Assembly: GCF_023015765.1 (NCBI RefSeq)
Contig: NZ_JALKAL010000018.1
Location: forward strand, 1 to 64,000
Source: Ornithinimicrobium sp. F0845
GTDB lineage: Bacteria; Actinomycetota; Actinomycetes; Actinomycetales; Dermatophilaceae
DNA: 64,000 nt
Direction of reading: 5' to 3'
Numbering within the stretch: the stretch's first letter is position 1; each line of letters begins with the position of its first letter. Made by a program: the position numbers and the translations under genes. The notes under the pieces are model-generated. The model was not told the origin of the DNA and did not search any database. It worked only from the letters and a program-made list of their open reading frames with translations. Positions 17,015-27,915 of this stretch are shown here, in pieces.

Positions 17015-20000
17015 TCACGCGCGTTGCGCGCGGTGACCACCAGGACCCGCGCTGCCACGCGAACGACCGGGCGAACGCGAGTGCCCCAGCGGGCCTCCGT
17101 AGAGCAGCCGCTCGACGACAGCCCGGCAGCGACGAGCGGCGCGCCGCCACTCCTCGGCCAGTTCACCACCGTGACCGGGTGGGCGGTCGAGGATCCGCGA
17201 GATCCCCTCGGCCTCACGGCTGTCACTGGGCACTGAGTCAACGGCACGACCCCGCCAGAGCACACCGGCGTCCCGCAGGCGTGAGGCCAGCGTCCACGAC
17301 CGGCGCAGCACCGAGGCGTCGCCCTCCGCGATCAACCCCGCCTCGACTGCGGCGTTCAGCGCCGCGAGGGTGCCTGTCGTCCGCAGGCCGCTGTGCTCGT
17401 GCGCGTGCTGCAGCTGGGTCAACTGCACGACCCACTCAACGTCGCTGAGACCACCCAGACCGAGCTTGAAGTGGGTGCGTGGGTCGGCGCCGCGGGGCAG
17501 CCGCTCCCCCTCCATGCGGGCCTTGAGCCTGCGTATGTCGCGCACAGCGCCCTGGTCGATCCCGTCGTCAGGCCAGCGCAACGGGTCGATCAGTGCGGTG
17601 AACCGCTGCGCCAGGTCCTGGTCGCCAGCGACCGACCGGGCCCGGAGCAGGGCCTGGGACTCCCAGCCTGCGGACCAGCGATCGTAGTAGACCGCGTAGG
17701 ACTCCAGGCTGCGCACCAGCGGACCCGACTTGCCCTCCGGACGCAGGTCCGCATCGAGCTCCAGCACCGGGTCGGGACCGTTGCCGGACAGTCCCTTGCG
17801 CAGCACCGCGATGATCTCCGAGGCCTGCGCCTGCGCGCCTTCGGCACCCTCGACGGGCTCGAAGACGTACATCACGTCGGCGTCACTGGCATAGCCCATC
17901 TCACGGCCCCCGAGCCGGCCCATCCCCACCACGAGCATCCGGGCGGCCGGGTCGGCGTCCCCGACCACCGCACGGGTCGCGATCAGCAGGGCCGCGGACA
18001 GCAGCTCGTCGGTGAGCTCGGTCAGCGCCGCCCGCAGCGCCGGCTGGTCGATCTCCCCGACCAGGTCGGCCAGCACCAGGCGCAGCAGCTCACGGGCCCG
18101 GACCGCCCGGATCCCGGTGAAGGCGTCGGCCGGGTCCTCGTGCCGCTCGGCCGCGGCGACCATCCTGCTGTGCAGCGTCTCCCGGCTGACCGGCTGCAGG
18201 CCGGTCGGCTCACCCAGCAGCGAGACCGACTCGGGGGCCTGGATCAGCAGCTCCACGGCATACCGGCTGGTGGCGAGCACGTGGGCCAGCCGCTCGGCGG
18301 CGCTGCCCTCATCGCGGAGCATCTTCAGATACCAGTGGGTGGTGCCCAGGGTGTCGCTGATCCGGCGGAAGGCGAGGAGTCCGGCGTCCGGGTCGGCGCC
18401 GTCGGCGAACCAGCCCAGCATCACCGGCAGCAGGTGCCGCTGGATCGTGGCGCGGCGCGAGACCCCGTCGGTGAGCGACTCCAGGTGTCGCATCGCCCCC
18501 GCAGGGTCGCGGAAGCCCAGGGCACCCAGCCGCACCCTGGCCGCCTCGGGCGAGAGCCGCACCTCGTCGCTACTCAGCTTGGCCACGGCAGCCAGCAGGG
18601 GCCGGTAGAAGAGGCGCTCGTGCAGCCGCCGGACCTCCCGCTGCTGGGCGCGCCAGCGCTGCACCACCGCGGTCGCGGCGTCCCCGCGCTCCCCCAGCGA
18701 GCGTCCGAGCCGGCGCTGGTCGGCCTCGGTCGAGGGCATCAGGTGGGTGCGGCGCAGACGGTGCAGCTGCACCCGGTGCTCGAGGACCCGCAGGAAGCGG
18801 TAGGCGTCGTCGAGTGCGTGCGCGTCGTCCCGCGCGACATACCCGCCGTCGCGCAGCGCCGCCAGAGCCTCCAGCGTGGTGCCCGAGTGCAGCTCCTCGT
18901 CGGTCCTGCCGTGGACCAGCTGGAGCAGCTGCACGCTGAACTCGATGTCCCGCAGGCCGCCCGGACCGAGCTTGAGCTGCCACGGGGCCTCCGCCGCGGG
19001 CACGTGCTCCTCGACCCGGCGCCGCATGGCCTGCACGTTCTCGACGAAGCCGTCTCGGGCGCTGGCCTCCCACACCATCGGCCGCACCAGGTCCAGCCAC
19101 TCCTCGGACAGCGTCTCGTCGCCAGCTACGTGCCGGGCCTTGAGCAGCGCCTGGAACTCCCAGGTCCTGGCCCAGCGCTGGTAGTACTCCCGGTGCGACT
19201 CCAGCGAGCGCAGCAGCGGACCGTTCTTGCCCTCGGGGCGCAGGGCGGCGTCGACCTGCCACAGCGATCCCTCGCCCGTGGACTGCCCGCAGATCCGCAT
19301 GACCGCGGTGGCCAGCGAGGTGCCGACCGCGATGGCGTCATCGAGCGAGGAGTATGCCGACCGCTCACCGGCGTCGGCATCGGTGCGGGCGTCGGTCTGC
19401 CGGGGAGCGACGAGGAAGACGACGTCCACGTCGGAGATGTAGTTGAGCTCGCGCCCGCCGGTCTTGCCCATCCCGATCACCGCGAACCGGACGTTCTCGG
19501 CACCCTCGGTCTCCGCCCGCGCCAGCACGACGGCGGCCTCCAGGGCAGCTGCGGCCAGGTCGGCCAGGGCCGCCGCCACGTCGGGGAGCAGCTCGACCGG
19601 GTCCTCGGCGACCAGGTCGGCGGCCGCGATCAGCAGCAGCTCGCGGCGGTAGGCGACCCGCAGTGCGTCCATCCCCTCCCGGCCGGTGAGCCCGGCCACG
19701 GCCGCCGTCAGCCGCTCGCACAGCGGCTCCGGGTCCGGGAAGCGCTGACCCCGGCCGAACGGCTCCGGGTCCGCGAGCACCGTGGCGTGCTCGGGGTGGC
19801 GCACCAGGTGGTCCCCGAGGGCGCTCGATCCACCGAGGACCGCGAGCAGGCGGTCCCGCGCGGTCCCCGCCTCGGCGAGCAGGGCACCGGTCGCGGGGTC
19901 CGCCTCGACCAGCCGCACCGCGGCGAGCAGCGCCTGGTCGGGGTCCGCGGTGACCGACAACGCTCCGGTGAGGTCGTCCCCGGCCGGCTCACCCGGCATA

Positions 20001-20098
20001 CTCCCGAGCAGTTCGGCGAGCAACCGCTCGGCCCGGCGCGCGTCGGTGAACCCGGCCCGGACCAGCTCCCCCGGCAGGGGTTGCGGCGGTGTGCTCAC
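17015..20098 (-). CDS. glnE: Bifunctional glutamine synthetase adenylyltransferase/deadenylase
   Basis: A 1027-aa GlnE that adenylylates and deadenylylates glutamine synthetase according to nitrogen status. Two nucleotidyltransferase domains are clear: GMGKTGGRELNYISDVDVVF at 209-228 and GMGRLGGREMGYASDADVMYVF near 716-737, each followed by a PII-uridylyl-transferase-like helical domain (KLGPGGLRDIEFSVQ; KLGLGGLSDVEWVVQ). GTG start overlaps the glnA2 stop as GTGA. The C-terminus has an Arg/Gly/Ser-rich tail beyond the conserved domain. Confidence 0.96.
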   Translation of the reverse strand: MSTPPQPLPGELVRAGFTDARRAERLLAELLGSMPGEPAGDDLTGALSVTADPDQALLAAVRLVEADPATGALLAEAGTARDRLLAVLGGSSALGDHLVRHPEHATVLADPEPFGRGQRFPDPEPLCERLTAAVAGLTGREGMDALRVAYRRELLLIAAADLVAEDPVELLPDVAAALADLAAAALEAAVVLARAETEGAENVRFAVIGMGKTGGRELNYISDVDVVFLVAPRQTDARTDADAGERSAYSSLDDAIAVGTSLATAVMRICGQSTGEGSLWQVDAALRPEGKNGPLLRSLESHREYYQRWARTWEFQALLKARHVAGDETLSEEWLDLVRPMVWEASARDGFVENVQAMRRRVEEHVPAAEAPWQLKLGPGGLRDIEFSVQLLQLVHGRTDEELHSGTTLEALAALRDGGYVARDDAHALDDAYRFLRVLEHRVQLHRLRRTHLMPSTEADQRRLGRSLGERGDAATAVVQRWRAQQREVRRLHERLFYRPLLAAVAKLSSDEVRLSPEAARVRLGALGFRDPAGAMRHLESLTDGVSRRATIQRHLLPVMLGWFADGADPDAGLLAFRRISDTLGTTHWYLKMLRDEGSAAERLAHVLATSRYAVELLIQAPESVSLLGEPTGLQPVSRETLHSRMVAAAERHEDPADAFTGIRAVRARELLRLVLADLVGEIDQPALRAALTELTDELLSAALLIATRAVVGDADPAARMLVVGMGRLGGREMGYASDADVMYVFEPVEGAEGAQAQASEIIAVLRKGLSGNGPDPVLELDADLRPEGKSGPLVRSLESYAVYYDRWSAGWESQALLRARSVAGDQDLAQRFTALIDPLRWPDDGIDQGAVRDIRRLKARMEGERLPRGADPRTHFKLGLGGLSDVEWVVQLTQLQHAHEHSGLRTTGTLAALNAAVEAGLIAEGDASVLRRSWTLASRLRDAGVLWRGRAVDSVPSDSREAEGISRILDRPPGHGGELAEEWRRAARRCRAVVERLLYGGPLGHSRSPGRSRGSAGPGGHRAQRA

Positions 20099-21432
20099 AG
20101 CCGGACCAGGTAGCGGTCCAGCTCGAAGGGGGTGACCTGGGCGCGGTAGTCGTACCACTCCTGCCGCTTGTTGCGCAGGAAGAAGTCGAAGACCGTCTCC
20201 CCCAGGGTCTCGGCGACCAGCTCGCTGGACTCCATGACCTGGATCGCCTCGGAGAGTGACTGCGGCAGCTCGTCGATGCCCATCGCGCGGCGCTCGCCGT
20301 CGGTCAGGGCCCACACGTCGTCCTCGGCCTCCGGCGGCAGCTCGTAGCCCTCGCGGACCCCCTTGAGCCCGGCGGCCAGGATCAGCGCGAACGAGAGGTA
20401 GGGGTTGCAGGCGGAGTCCATCGACCGGATCTCGATGCGACGGCTGTGGCCCTTGCCGATGGAGTACATCGGGACCCGGACCAGAGCACTGCGGTTGTTG
20501 TGGCCCCAGCAGACGTGCGCCGGCGCCTCGCCGCCGCCCCAGATCCGTTTGTAGGAGTTGACCCACTGGTTGGTGACCGCCGTGATCTCGCGGGCGTGGC
20601 GCAGCACGCCGGCGGTGAACCGGCGGCCGGTCTGGCTGAGCTCGTAGCTCGCGGTCGGCTCGTAGAAGGCGTTCTTGTCGCCCTCGAAGAGCGAGACGTG
20701 GGTGTGCATGGCCGAGCCGGGGTGGTCCGCGAGGGGCTTGGGCATGAAGGAGGCCAGCGCCCCGTGCTGCAGCGCGACCTCGCGCACCACGGTCCGGAAG
20801 GTCATGATGTTGTCCGCCATCGACAGCGCGTCGGCGTAGCGCAGGTCGATCTCGTTCTGGCCGGGGCCGCCCTCGTGGTGGGAGTACTCCACCGAGATGC
20901 CCATCTTCTCCAGCATGGTGATCGCGGCACGACGGAAGTCGTGGCCGTCGCCGCGCGCGACGTGGTCGAAGTAGCCTGCCTGGTCGATCGGGATGGGCCC
21001 GACGCTCGCGTCGTAGGGCTCCTTGAACAGGTAGAACTCGATCTCGGGATGGGTGTAGAAGGTGAACCCGTCCTCGGCGGCGGAGTCGAGCGCGCGCCGC
21101 AGGACGTTGCGCGAGTCGCTGCCGGCGGGTGAGCCGTCCGGCATCCGGATGTCGCAGAACATGCGCGCGGTGCCCGGGTTGTCGCCCCGCCACGGGATCA
21201 CCGTGAACGTGCTGGCGTCGGGCTGGACGATCATGTCCGCCTCGTAGACGCGCGTGAACCCCTCGATGGCGCTGCCGTCGAAGCCGATCCCCTCGGCGAA
21301 GGCCTGCTCGAGCTCGGCCGGCGCGACCGCGACCGACTTCAGCGCACCGAGCACGTCGGTGAACCAGAGCCGGACGAACCGGATGTCGCGCTCCTCGATG
21401 GTCCGGAGGACATACTCCTGCTGACGATCCAT
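20095..21432 (-). CDS. glnA2: Glutamine synthetase, GlnA2-type
   Basis: A 445-aa type I glutamine synthetase that makes glutamine from glutamate, ammonia and ATP. Key blocks are GFDGSAIEGF, HPEIEFYLFK, HHEGGPGQNEIDLRYADAL, HTHVSLFEG and NNRSALVRVP. Direct coupling to glnE and overall length fit the actinobacterial glnA2, a paralogue of the main glnA1. The ATG at 21432 (MDRQQEYVLRTIEERD) with AGGATGAG upstream is chosen over an in-frame start 30 nt earlier. A Tyr-containing EGYELPPEAEDD segment sits where the adenylylation loop of GSI-beta lies, but whether it is modified is unknown. Confidence 0.95.
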   Translation of the reverse strand: MDRQQEYVLRTIEERDIRFVRLWFTDVLGALKSVAVAPAELEQAFAEGIGFDGSAIEGFTRVYEADMIVQPDASTFTVIPWRGDNPGTARMFCDIRMPDGSPAGSDSRNVLRRALDSAAEDGFTFYTHPEIEFYLFKEPYDASVGPIPIDQAGYFDHVARGDGHDFRRAAITMLEKMGISVEYSHHEGGPGQNEIDLRYADALSMADNIMTFRTVVREVALQHGALASFMPKPLADHPGSAMHTHVSLFEGDKNAFYEPTASYELSQTGRRFTAGVLRHAREITAVTNQWVNSYKRIWGGGEAPAHVCWGHNNRSALVRVPMYSIGKGHSRRIEIRSMDSACNPYLSFALILAAGLKGVREGYELPPEAEDDVWALTDGERRAMGIDELPQSLSEAIQVMESSELVAETLGETVFDFFLRNKRQEWYDYRAQVTPFELDRYLVRL

Positions 21433-21502
21433 GGGCTCATCCTGCCGTATGCCGTCCGCCACCTTCGACCGAGCGCGCCGTCAGCGCGGGCCTGCCTCGC
21501 GA

Positions 21503-21600
21503 CCGTGTGTGGACTTCGTGCCCGTGTGTGGCTTTCGGTCCCGATACGGGGTCAAAAGCCACACACGGGAACGGACTCCACACGGCAACGGGCTCCACAC
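21503..21600. repeat. Long palindromic CCGTGTGTGG element between fgd and glnA2
   Basis: A 15-bp perfect inverted repeat (CCCGTGTGTGGCTTT at 21521-21535, AAAGCCACACACGGG at 21555-21569) is nested between further CCGTGTGTGGACT and AGTCC/CTCCACACG copies on both sides. It could terminate fgd transcripts on the minus strand or be a REP-like unit. It differs from the GGCACGTGC family at 10.5 kb. Confidence 0.7.
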
Positions 21601-21637
21601 GCGGCCCCGGACCCCAGGCGGTCCACCACCGTGTGAC

Positions 21638-22651
21638 TCACCCGAGCGAGCGCAGGCGCGGGGCGAGGTCCTCCTCGAACTGGGTCAGGAACCGCTCCTG
21701 GTCGTGCCCGGGGCCGTGGAAGACCAGGTGGTTGAACCCGGCGTCGACATAGGGCTGGACCTGCGCCACGACCTCCTCGGGGTCCGAGGCGACGATCCAC
21801 CGCTTGGCCACCTGCTCGATCGGCAGCTCGTCGGCGAAGCGCTCCATCTCGATCGGGTCGTCGATGCTGTGCTTCTGCTCCGGCGTCAGCGACAACGGCG
21901 CCCAGAACCGGGTGTTCTCCAACGCGGTCTCGGCGTCCCGGTCATACGACAGCTTGATCTCGATCATCCGGTCGATGTCACCCAGCGACCGGCCGGACTT
22001 CTCCAGTCCCTCCTCCACCGCCGGCACCAGCTTGTCCGTGTACAGCTCCATCCCCTTGCCCGAGGTGCAGATGAAACCATCACCGGAGCGCCCGGCATAC
22101 CGCGCCACCACCGGCCCACCCGCCGCGACATAGACCGGCACCCCACCCTCGGGCACGTCATAGATGCTGGCGCCCCGTGTCTGGTAGTACTCCCCGTCGA
22201 AGTCGACCCGGTCGCCACGCCACAGCTCGCGCATCAGCCGCACCGCCTCCCGCAGCCGGGCGAACCGCTCCTTGAACTCCGGCCACTGCCCCTGCAACCC
22301 ACCGGTGGCGATCTCGTTCAGCGCCTCACCGGTGCCCACCCCCAGCACCACCCGGCCCGGGAACAGGCACCCCATCGTCGCGAACGCCTGCGCCACCACC
22401 GCCGGGTTGTAGCGGAACGTCGGAGTCATCACCGACGTGCCCAGCACCAACCGCTCGGTGCGGGCACCCACCGCACTCATCCACGAGATCGCGAACGGCG
22501 CGTGACCCCCGTCGTGCCGCCACGGCTGGAAGTGGTCGGAGACGAACGCCGAGTCCATCCCGTGCGCCTCCGCCCGCACACCCAGATCCACCAGCTCGGC
22601 CGGACCGAACTGCTCCGCGGACGCCTTGTATCCCAACTTGAGGTTGCTCAC
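21638..22651 (-). CDS. fgd: F420-dependent glucose-6-phosphate dehydrogenase
   Basis: A 337-aa luciferase-like (LLM) flavin/F420 enzyme that oxidises glucose 6-phosphate to 6-phosphogluconolactone while reducing F420, supplying F420H2. The sequence follows mycobacterial FGD1 nearly end to end: [65 protein letters not shown] and [13 protein letters not shown]1 is about 336 aa. The GTG at 22651 ([15 protein letters not shown]) is chosen by this alignment. Polyphosphate glucokinase, which makes its substrate, lies 1.3 kb away. Confidence 0.95.
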   Translation of the reverse strand: MSNLKLGYKASAEQFGPAELVDLGVRAEAHGMDSAFVSDHFQPWRHDGGHAPFAISWMSAVGARTERLVLGTSVMTPTFRYNPAVVAQAFATMGCLFPGRVVLGVGTGEALNEIATGGLQGQWPEFKERFARLREAVRLMRELWRGDRVDFDGEYYQTRGASIYDVPEGGVPVYVAAGGPVVARYAGRSGDGFICTSGKGMELYTDKLVPAVEEGLEKSGRSLGDIDRMIEIKLSYDRDAETALENTRFWAPLSLTPEQKHSIDDPIEMERFADELPIEQVAKRWIVASDPEEVVAQVQPYVDAGFNHLVFHGPGHDQERFLTQFEEDLAPRLRSLG

Positions 22652-22735
22652 GGTCCCACTCTTCCAGAGCCTCGGCCCGGCGAGGACGTGGGGCGCCTCC
22701 TCAGCCGCCGGGCACGGCATACTCCCCCGCGGTGT

Positions 22736-22969
22736 TCAGCCGTTGAACGGGTTGTTGTCCCACGTGTTGGAGTCGGGGTCACCGGTCTCCCACTCGCGCT
22801 CCCGGCGGTCCTCCTCGTCCCACGCCTCGGTGCGCTTGCGGGCGGTCTCCAGCGCGTCGGCGGCCTCGGCCTCGGTCTCGTAGGGACCCATCAGATCGCC
22901 GCCCTGCGCGCGGCCCGGGTCCTCGTGTGCCTCGACCTTGCCGGTCCGGATGTTGAACCAGTAGGGCAT
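22736..22969 (-). CDS. Small SPOR-like actinobacterial protein
   Basis: A 77-aa acidic, Trp-containing protein, [19 protein letters not shown], with [33 protein letters not shown]. The block resembles small actinobacterial proteins annotated as SPOR-domain-like; no membrane segment is seen. It is divergent from map with about 45 nt between starts, so the promoters overlap. Function unknown. Confidence 0.75.
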   Translation of the reverse strand: MPYWFNIRTGKVEAHEDPGRAQGGDLMGPYETEAEAADALETARKRTEAWDEEDRREREWETGDPDSNTWDNNPFNG

Positions 22970-23000
22970 CGCTGTCTCCTCACCGTCGGGACCTGTTGCC

Positions 23001-23006
23001 TAGACT
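23001..23006 (+). promoter_or_regulatory. Leaderless promoter of map (-10 TAGACT)
   Basis: TAGACT ends 7 nt before the ATG at 23014, supporting that start over an in-frame TTG at 22996. Confidence 0.55.
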
Positions 23007-23013
23007 CCACAGT

Positions 23014-23877
23014 ATGCCGAGCGTCACCGCAACCGTTGCCCCCGGACAGGTCTCTCCGCGGCGGGCCGTCCCCTCCTCCATCCAGCGACCGGAGTATGTC
23101 GACCGGCCGGCTCCGGCGAAGTACACCGGGTCGGAGGTCAAGGACGCCGACACGATCGAGCGGATGCGGGTCGCCGGGCGGATCGGCGCCCAGGCGCTGG
23201 CCGAGGTCGGCCGGGCGGTCGCGCCGGGCGTGACCACCGACGAGCTGGACCGGATCGGCCACGAGTTCCTGGTCGACCACGGCGCCTACCCCTCGACCCT
23301 GGGCTACCGCGGCTTCCCGAAGTCGCTGTGCACCTCGGTCAACGAGGTGATCTGCCACGGCATCCCGGACTCCCGGCGGCTGGAGGACGGCGACATCGTC
23401 AACGTCGACATCACCGCCTACATCGGCGGGGTGCACGGCGACAACAACGCGACCTTCCTCGTGGGTGACGTGGACGAGGAGTCCCGCCTGCTGGTGGAGC
23501 GCACCGAGGAGGCGCTGCGGCGCGCGATCAAGGCGGCGCTGCCCGGCCGGCCGATCAACGTCATCGGGCGGGTCATCGAGTCCTACGCCAAGCGCTTCGG
23601 TTACGGCGTCGTGCGCGACTACACCGGCCACGGCATCGGCGAGAGCTTCCACTCCGGGCTGGTCATTCCGCACTACGACGCGGCCCCCGAGTACTCCCAG
23701 CTCATCGAGCCGGGCATGACCTTCACGATCGAGCCGATGCTCAACCTGGGCACCCCGGACTGGACGGAGTGGGACGACGGGTGGACGGTGGTCACCGCCG
23801 ACCTGCGCCGGTCGGCCCAGTTCGAGCACATGATCCTGATCACCGAGACCGGGAACGAGATCCTCACCCTGCCGTGA
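23014..23877 (+). CDS. map: Methionine aminopeptidase, type I
   Basis: A 287-aa metallo-aminopeptidase that removes initiator Met from nascent proteins. The pita-bread fold and metal ligands are evident: [42 protein letters not shown] (two Asp), GHGIGESFH (His), FTIEPMLN (Glu) and [11 protein letters not shown] (Glu). The ~45-residue N-terminal extension with prolines ([18 protein letters not shown]) is typical of actinobacterial MetAP1c-type enzymes. Confidence 0.95.
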   Translation: MPSVTATVAPGQVSPRRAVPSSIQRPEYVDRPAPAKYTGSEVKDADTIERMRVAGRIGAQALAEVGRAVAPGVTTDELDRIGHEFLVDHGAYPSTLGYRGFPKSLCTSVNEVICHGIPDSRRLEDGDIVNVDITAYIGGVHGDNNATFLVGDVDEESRLLVERTEEALRRAIKAALPGRPINVIGRVIESYAKRFGYGVVRDYTGHGIGESFHSGLVIPHYDAAPEYSQLIEPGMTFTIEPMLNLGTPDWTEWDDGWTVVTADLRRSAQFEHMILITETGNEILTLP

Positions 23878-23953
23878 CCCGGCCCGTGGCACTCTGGCGC
23901 AGAGCAGTTGACGACCCGCTCGCGACAACCAGTTCGACGACGAGGAGGACCGC

Positions 23954-24715
23954 ATGGGCGGCAAGGACACGGAGCTGATCCTGGGGATCGACATCGGTGG
24001 CAGCGGCATCAAGGGTGCGCCGGTCGATCTGAGGAAGGGGGAGTTCGCGACCGACCGCAGCCGCATCGACACCCCCCAGAAGGCCAAGCCCGATGAGGTC
24101 GCCGAGATCGTCGCGCAGATCGCCGAGGAGTTCGTGGACGAGGTCGGTGCGGACTCCCCGGTCGGCGTCACGGTCCCGGCGGTCGTGCACCACGGGGTCG
24201 CCCGTAGCGCCGCCAACATCGACGACTCGTGGATCGACACCGACGTCGACAAACTGTTCACGAAGGTGCTCGGGCGGCCGGTCGTCGTGATGAACGACGC
24301 CGACGCCGCCGGTGAGGCCGAGGTGCACTACGGCGCCGGCAAGGACGTTGCGGGCGTGGTGCTCATGACGACGCTGGGCACCGGCATCGGCTCGGCGCTC
24401 TTCCTCGACGGTGCGCTCGTCCCCAACACCGAGCTGGGTCACCTCGAGCTGGACGGCAAGGACGCCGAGGACCGCGCGGCCTCCAGCGTGCGGGAGGAGA
24501 AGGACCTCTCCTGGAAGGAGTGGGCCAAGCGGCTGCAGCGCTTCTACCGCCACGTCGAGGACCTGTTCTGGCCGGATCTGATCATCGTCGGCGGCGGCGT
24601 CTCCAAGCACGCCGACGAGTTCCTGCCCCTGCTGGACCTGCGCACGCAGATCGTGCCCGCCCAACTGCGCAACGACGCCGGCATCATCGGCGCCGCCTGG
24701 CACGCCTCCCGCTGA
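23954..24715 (+). CDS. ppgK: Polyphosphate glucokinase
   Basis: A 253-aa ROK-family kinase phosphorylating glucose with polyphosphate (or ATP). [20 protein letters not shown] is the polyphosphate/ATP-binding start typical of PpgK, followed by [11 protein letters not shown] (catalytic Asp), [14 protein letters not shown] and NTELGHLEL. It lacks the longer zinc motif of other ROK proteins, as PpgK does. An AGGAGGACCGC Shine-Dalgarno precedes ATG. It follows map by 76 nt and may share its transcript; together with fgd it channels glucose into F420 reduction. Confidence 0.93.
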   Translation: MGGKDTELILGIDIGGSGIKGAPVDLRKGEFATDRSRIDTPQKAKPDEVAEIVAQIAEEFVDEVGADSPVGVTVPAVVHHGVARSAANIDDSWIDTDVDKLFTKVLGRPVVVMNDADAAGEAEVHYGAGKDVAGVVLMTTLGTGIGSALFLDGALVPNTELGHLELDGKDAEDRAASSVREEKDLSWKEWAKRLQRFYRHVEDLFWPDLIIVGGGVSKHADEFLPLLDLRTQIVPAQLRNDAGIIGAAWHASR

Positions 24716-24717
24716 CC

Positions 24718-24744
24718 AATTCTTGGGGAGGTTTGTACGCGCCC
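24718..24744 (+). repeat. Short dispersed motif AATTCTTGGGGAGGTTTGTACGCG-like, copy 1
   Basis: This motif directly follows the ppgK stop and recurs twice, in variant form, at 41655-41716. The shared features are TTcTtGGGGAgGTtT followed by TG..CGC. It could be a dispersed intergenic repeat. Confidence 0.45.
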
Positions 24745-24845
24745 CGCTCGCCAGTGCACCCGGTCGGCGCCACTGCACCCGGTCGGTGCGAGCAACACGC
24801 CGTCGGTGTCATGGCACAGTGCTCGCATCGACGGCGATTCGCTCG

Positions 24846-24934
24846 CACCGATCGTGACGGTGGTGTGCACCGATCTCGACTGCTACCAGTCCCACCGATC
24901 GTGACGGTGGTGTGCACCGATCTCGACTGCTACC
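24846..24934. repeat. Two 42-bp direct repeats (period 47)
   Basis: Identical 42-nt segments at 24846-24887 and 24893-24934 begin CACCGATCGTGACGGTGG and end CGACTGCTACC. They lie in the 279-nt gap between ppgK and guaB1 (convergent stops). Related pieces (CACTGCACCCGGTCGG, GCGAGC/GCTCGC) precede them. No gene is evident in the gap. Confidence 0.85.
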
Positions 24935-24994
24935 GGTTCGCATCGATCACTCGCAGCGCACCCAGAGGCCGGGCGCGACGACCACCGCTCCCGA

Positions 24995-27270
<2,276 letters not shown>

Positions 27271-27274
<4 letters not shown>

Positions 27275-27618
27275 AGCTGCAGGTGGAGACGTAGCGCGTC
27301 ATCCAGCGCGCGCATGGCCGTGACGCCGAGTCGCCCCACCACCGGGCCGAGGCGCTGCAGGTCCACCGATCGCACCTGCTCTGCCTGGGCCTTCGAGTCC
27401 ACGCGGAGGCCGGTGTCACCTGCCTCCAGGAACACCTGGAACGAGAAGACCCTCTCGACGTTGCTGGTCAAGGGCACGACGGTGATGACGCCTCGCCCGT
27501 GGCGTGCGGCGCTGGCGTTGGCCCGGTCGTTGCTCACCAGCACAGCGGGCCTCCGCTTGCTCGCCCCACTGCCCCGGACCGGCTCCAGGTCGGTGAGCCT
27601 GATCTCACCGCGGAGCAT
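27271..27618 (-). CDS. mazF: MazF/PemK-family toxin
   Basis: A 115-aa PemK/MazF-like endoribonuclease toxin. The N-terminal [31 protein letters not shown] and central [28 protein letters not shown] blocks are the family core. It overlaps the preceding antitoxin gene by 14 nt, a normal toxin-antitoxin coupling. Convergent and slightly overlapping with the metallo-hydrolase gene. Confidence 0.88.
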
Positions 27619-27835
27619 CCGCCAGCCCGTCCGCGGCCGTGGCCGACCAGGCGTCTGCGTCGCCTGACTCCTGCCACTCCTCCCACGCTGCCGCGTAGTC
27701 CTCCTCGAGCTGCGGGTCGTCCAGCAGGCGGATCGCGTGCTGGATCACCGCGGACCGCGACGTCAGGCCGGTCGCGCGGGCATAGGCGTCCAGCGCGGCC
27801 ACCTCCGCGGGCGACAGGCTGATGCTGAGCTTCAT
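27605..27835 (-). CDS. mazE: MazE-like (ribbon-helix-helix) antitoxin
   Basis: A 76-aa antitoxin: an N-terminal ribbon-helix-helix DNA-binding segment ([38 protein letters not shown]) followed by an acidic, Trp-rich C-terminal tail that would bind MazF. Start ATG at 27835; 14-nt overlap with mazF. Likely autoregulates the pair. Confidence 0.85.
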   Translation of the reverse strand: MKLSISLSPAEVAALDAYARATGLTSRSAVIQHAIRLLDDPQLEEDYAAAWEEWQESGDADAWSATAADGLADAPR

Positions 27836-27903
27836 GCCGTGATGCTACCGCAGGCCCTACTCAGGTGCTACCGCGTGACGGACAGCGTCCCGGACCACCC
27901 GCG

Positions 27904-27909
27904 TACCAT
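27904..27909 (+). promoter_or_regulatory. Leaderless promoter of the P450 gene (-10 TACCAT)
   Basis: TACCAT ends 6 nt before ATG 27916, supporting MEPTARFLDL as the N-terminus. Confidence 0.5.
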
Positions 27910-27915
27910 CTGGTC

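Noticed and set aside
17393-20113. Long plus-strand open frame over glnE
   Set aside because: It is the antisense of a clear GlnE gene; long shadow frames are expected in high-GC DNA.
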